A DNA stretch of 64,000 nt from Argyresthia goedartella. Taxonomy: Eukaryota > Arthropoda > Insecta > Lepidoptera > Argyresthiidae. The position numbers and the translations under genes are program-made. Shown here piece after piece: positions 63,307-64,000 of this stretch. The notes below the pieces were generated by a model. It saw only the letters and a list, made by a program, of their open reading frames with translations. It did no database searches and was not told the origin of the DNA. The stretch is from assembly GCA_949825045.1 (NCBI GenBank), contig OX463812.1:6742661-6806660 (forward strand), in the 5' to 3' direction. Each line of letters begins with the position of its first letter. The stretch's first letter is position 1.

Positions 63307-63745
63307 TATACACACGTATCATAAACCCTCTTTACTGCGTACAAAAACCGCACGTTACGATCAGCATAATGTTAAACTACTTGGTAAAAACTCATTTCTA
63401 GTCTGAAAAATTACACATTATGACCATAATGTGTAATTTTTCTACAAATTATGACATTCAAATTTCGAATGCCGACGCCCGCCTGCGTGCCGCCCCTAGT
63501 TTGTCTGTGAAGTTGGTACTGACATTCAAATTTCGAACGCCGACGCCCGCCTGCGTGAAGTTGGTACTACAGAACAAGCTAAACAACTGCAGAGCCACAA
63601 ATCCGGTCAAACATGCGGTTCCTGAACACATCAAAGAGAGCAGATATGTTTGTAGATAAACTAGTGTATGTAACTGTACATAATTAGGCATTAAAACTCT
63701 CGAGTATTAATGCCCTCCATTATGTAGCAGTCACATAAACTACTA
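63307..63745 (+). repeat. Fam-1 repeat, copy 9 (subfamily A)
   Basis: Left end TATACACACGTATCATAA, palindrome AAAAATTACACATTATG with its complement, duplicated core at about 63,461 and 63,528, inner inverted end slightly deleted (GAGAGCAGATATGTTTGTAG), hairpin reduced to one CTCGAG, right end ATAAACTACTA. Confidence 0.87.
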
Positions 63746-64000
63746 TTCATATCTGACACTCGCATTTTATTTAGTTAAAAATATTTTTCTTCATATAGAA
63801 AAATATAAACATACACTATGATGTTTCATCGGTTGTTTCTATGATACATGTTAATCTCAAGAGTTTCGTATACCTGAGATGTAAATGCATTTCAATAAAG
63901 ACTCATTTGACTGTTTCTTAGTAAAGTAATGCACCATAGCATGCTATGAAGTATAAAATATTTCAAAATATCTATAGGACGTGTGTAAGTAACACGATTA
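63746..64000. other. No recognised feature
   Basis: AT-rich end of the window; nothing recognised. Confidence 0.5.

Noticed and set aside
5437..63691. Recurring 75-130 codon open frames in both directions inside Fam-1 copies
   Set aside because: They recur because the DNA repeats. Frames shift between copies, subfamily B lacks them, and no known domain is present.

Overview
The window looks like repeat-rich, AT-rich nuclear DNA of a lepidopteran insect (moth or butterfly). No bacterial gene layout, operon, CRISPR array, rRNA gene or intact host gene is visible. What can be recognised is transposable-element material of kinds common in Lepidoptera: BEL/Pao LTR retrotransposons, several CR1/Jockey-group and RTE-type LINEs, a Helitron helicase remnant, hAT and Tc1/mariner-type remnants, tRNA-derived SINEs, and many short inverted-repeat (MITE-like) families. 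The organism call is inference from these families; the sequence carries no diagnostic host gene.

1-23.7 kb is a mosaic of short repeats: LINE 3' ends (0.1, 5.1, 6.7, 9.9, 13.5 kb), five of the nine copies of a 0.4-0.5 kb family with two inverted-repeat modules (called Fam-1 here), SINEs, a 459-bp hAT deletion derivative with both TIRs (8.4-8.9 kb), minisatellites (10.9, 15.4, 17.7 kb), a 600-bp tandem triplication around a perfect 45-bp hairpin (20.2-21.6 kb), and a Helitron helicase C-terminus (21.9 kb, minus strand).

23.7-38.5 kb is a nest of elements. An old LINE (LINE-A) is split by a nearly complete BEL/Pao element (25,700-34,214) and again by a minus-strand LINE (LINE-E), which is itself split by a plus-strand LINE (LINE-D, 35,053-37,170) with a 7-bp target duplication. 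The BEL 5' LTR holds two further 5'-truncated LINEs (LINE-B and LINE-C), each with its own target duplication. The BEL element has gag zinc knuckles, protease, RT, RNase H and integrase, a tRNA-Tyr-type primer binding site, and LTRs that differ by only three substitutions and one 23-bp indel. Even so, its reading frame has three in-frame stops and one frameshift.

38.5-64 kb returns to mosaic: more Fam-1 copies, SINEs, LINE tails, a LINE ORF1 remnant with a PHD-like finger and a baculovirus FP-like domain (45.8-46.8 kb), a Tc1/mariner-type transposase tail (45.0-45.3 kb), a decayed LINE RT (57.8-58.4 kb), a palindromic MITE (58.7 kb) and a second, badly decayed and internally deleted BEL/Pao element (60.7-63.25 kb).

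The features do not work together as a pathway. They record successive insertions, plus local processes that make near-perfect hairpins and short tandem arrays. The least-explained signals are the subterminal repeats whose sequence word differs from copy to copy (8.2, 15.0 and 18.2 kb), the dual-module Fam-1 repeats, and the copy-specific perfect hairpin at 20.25 kb.
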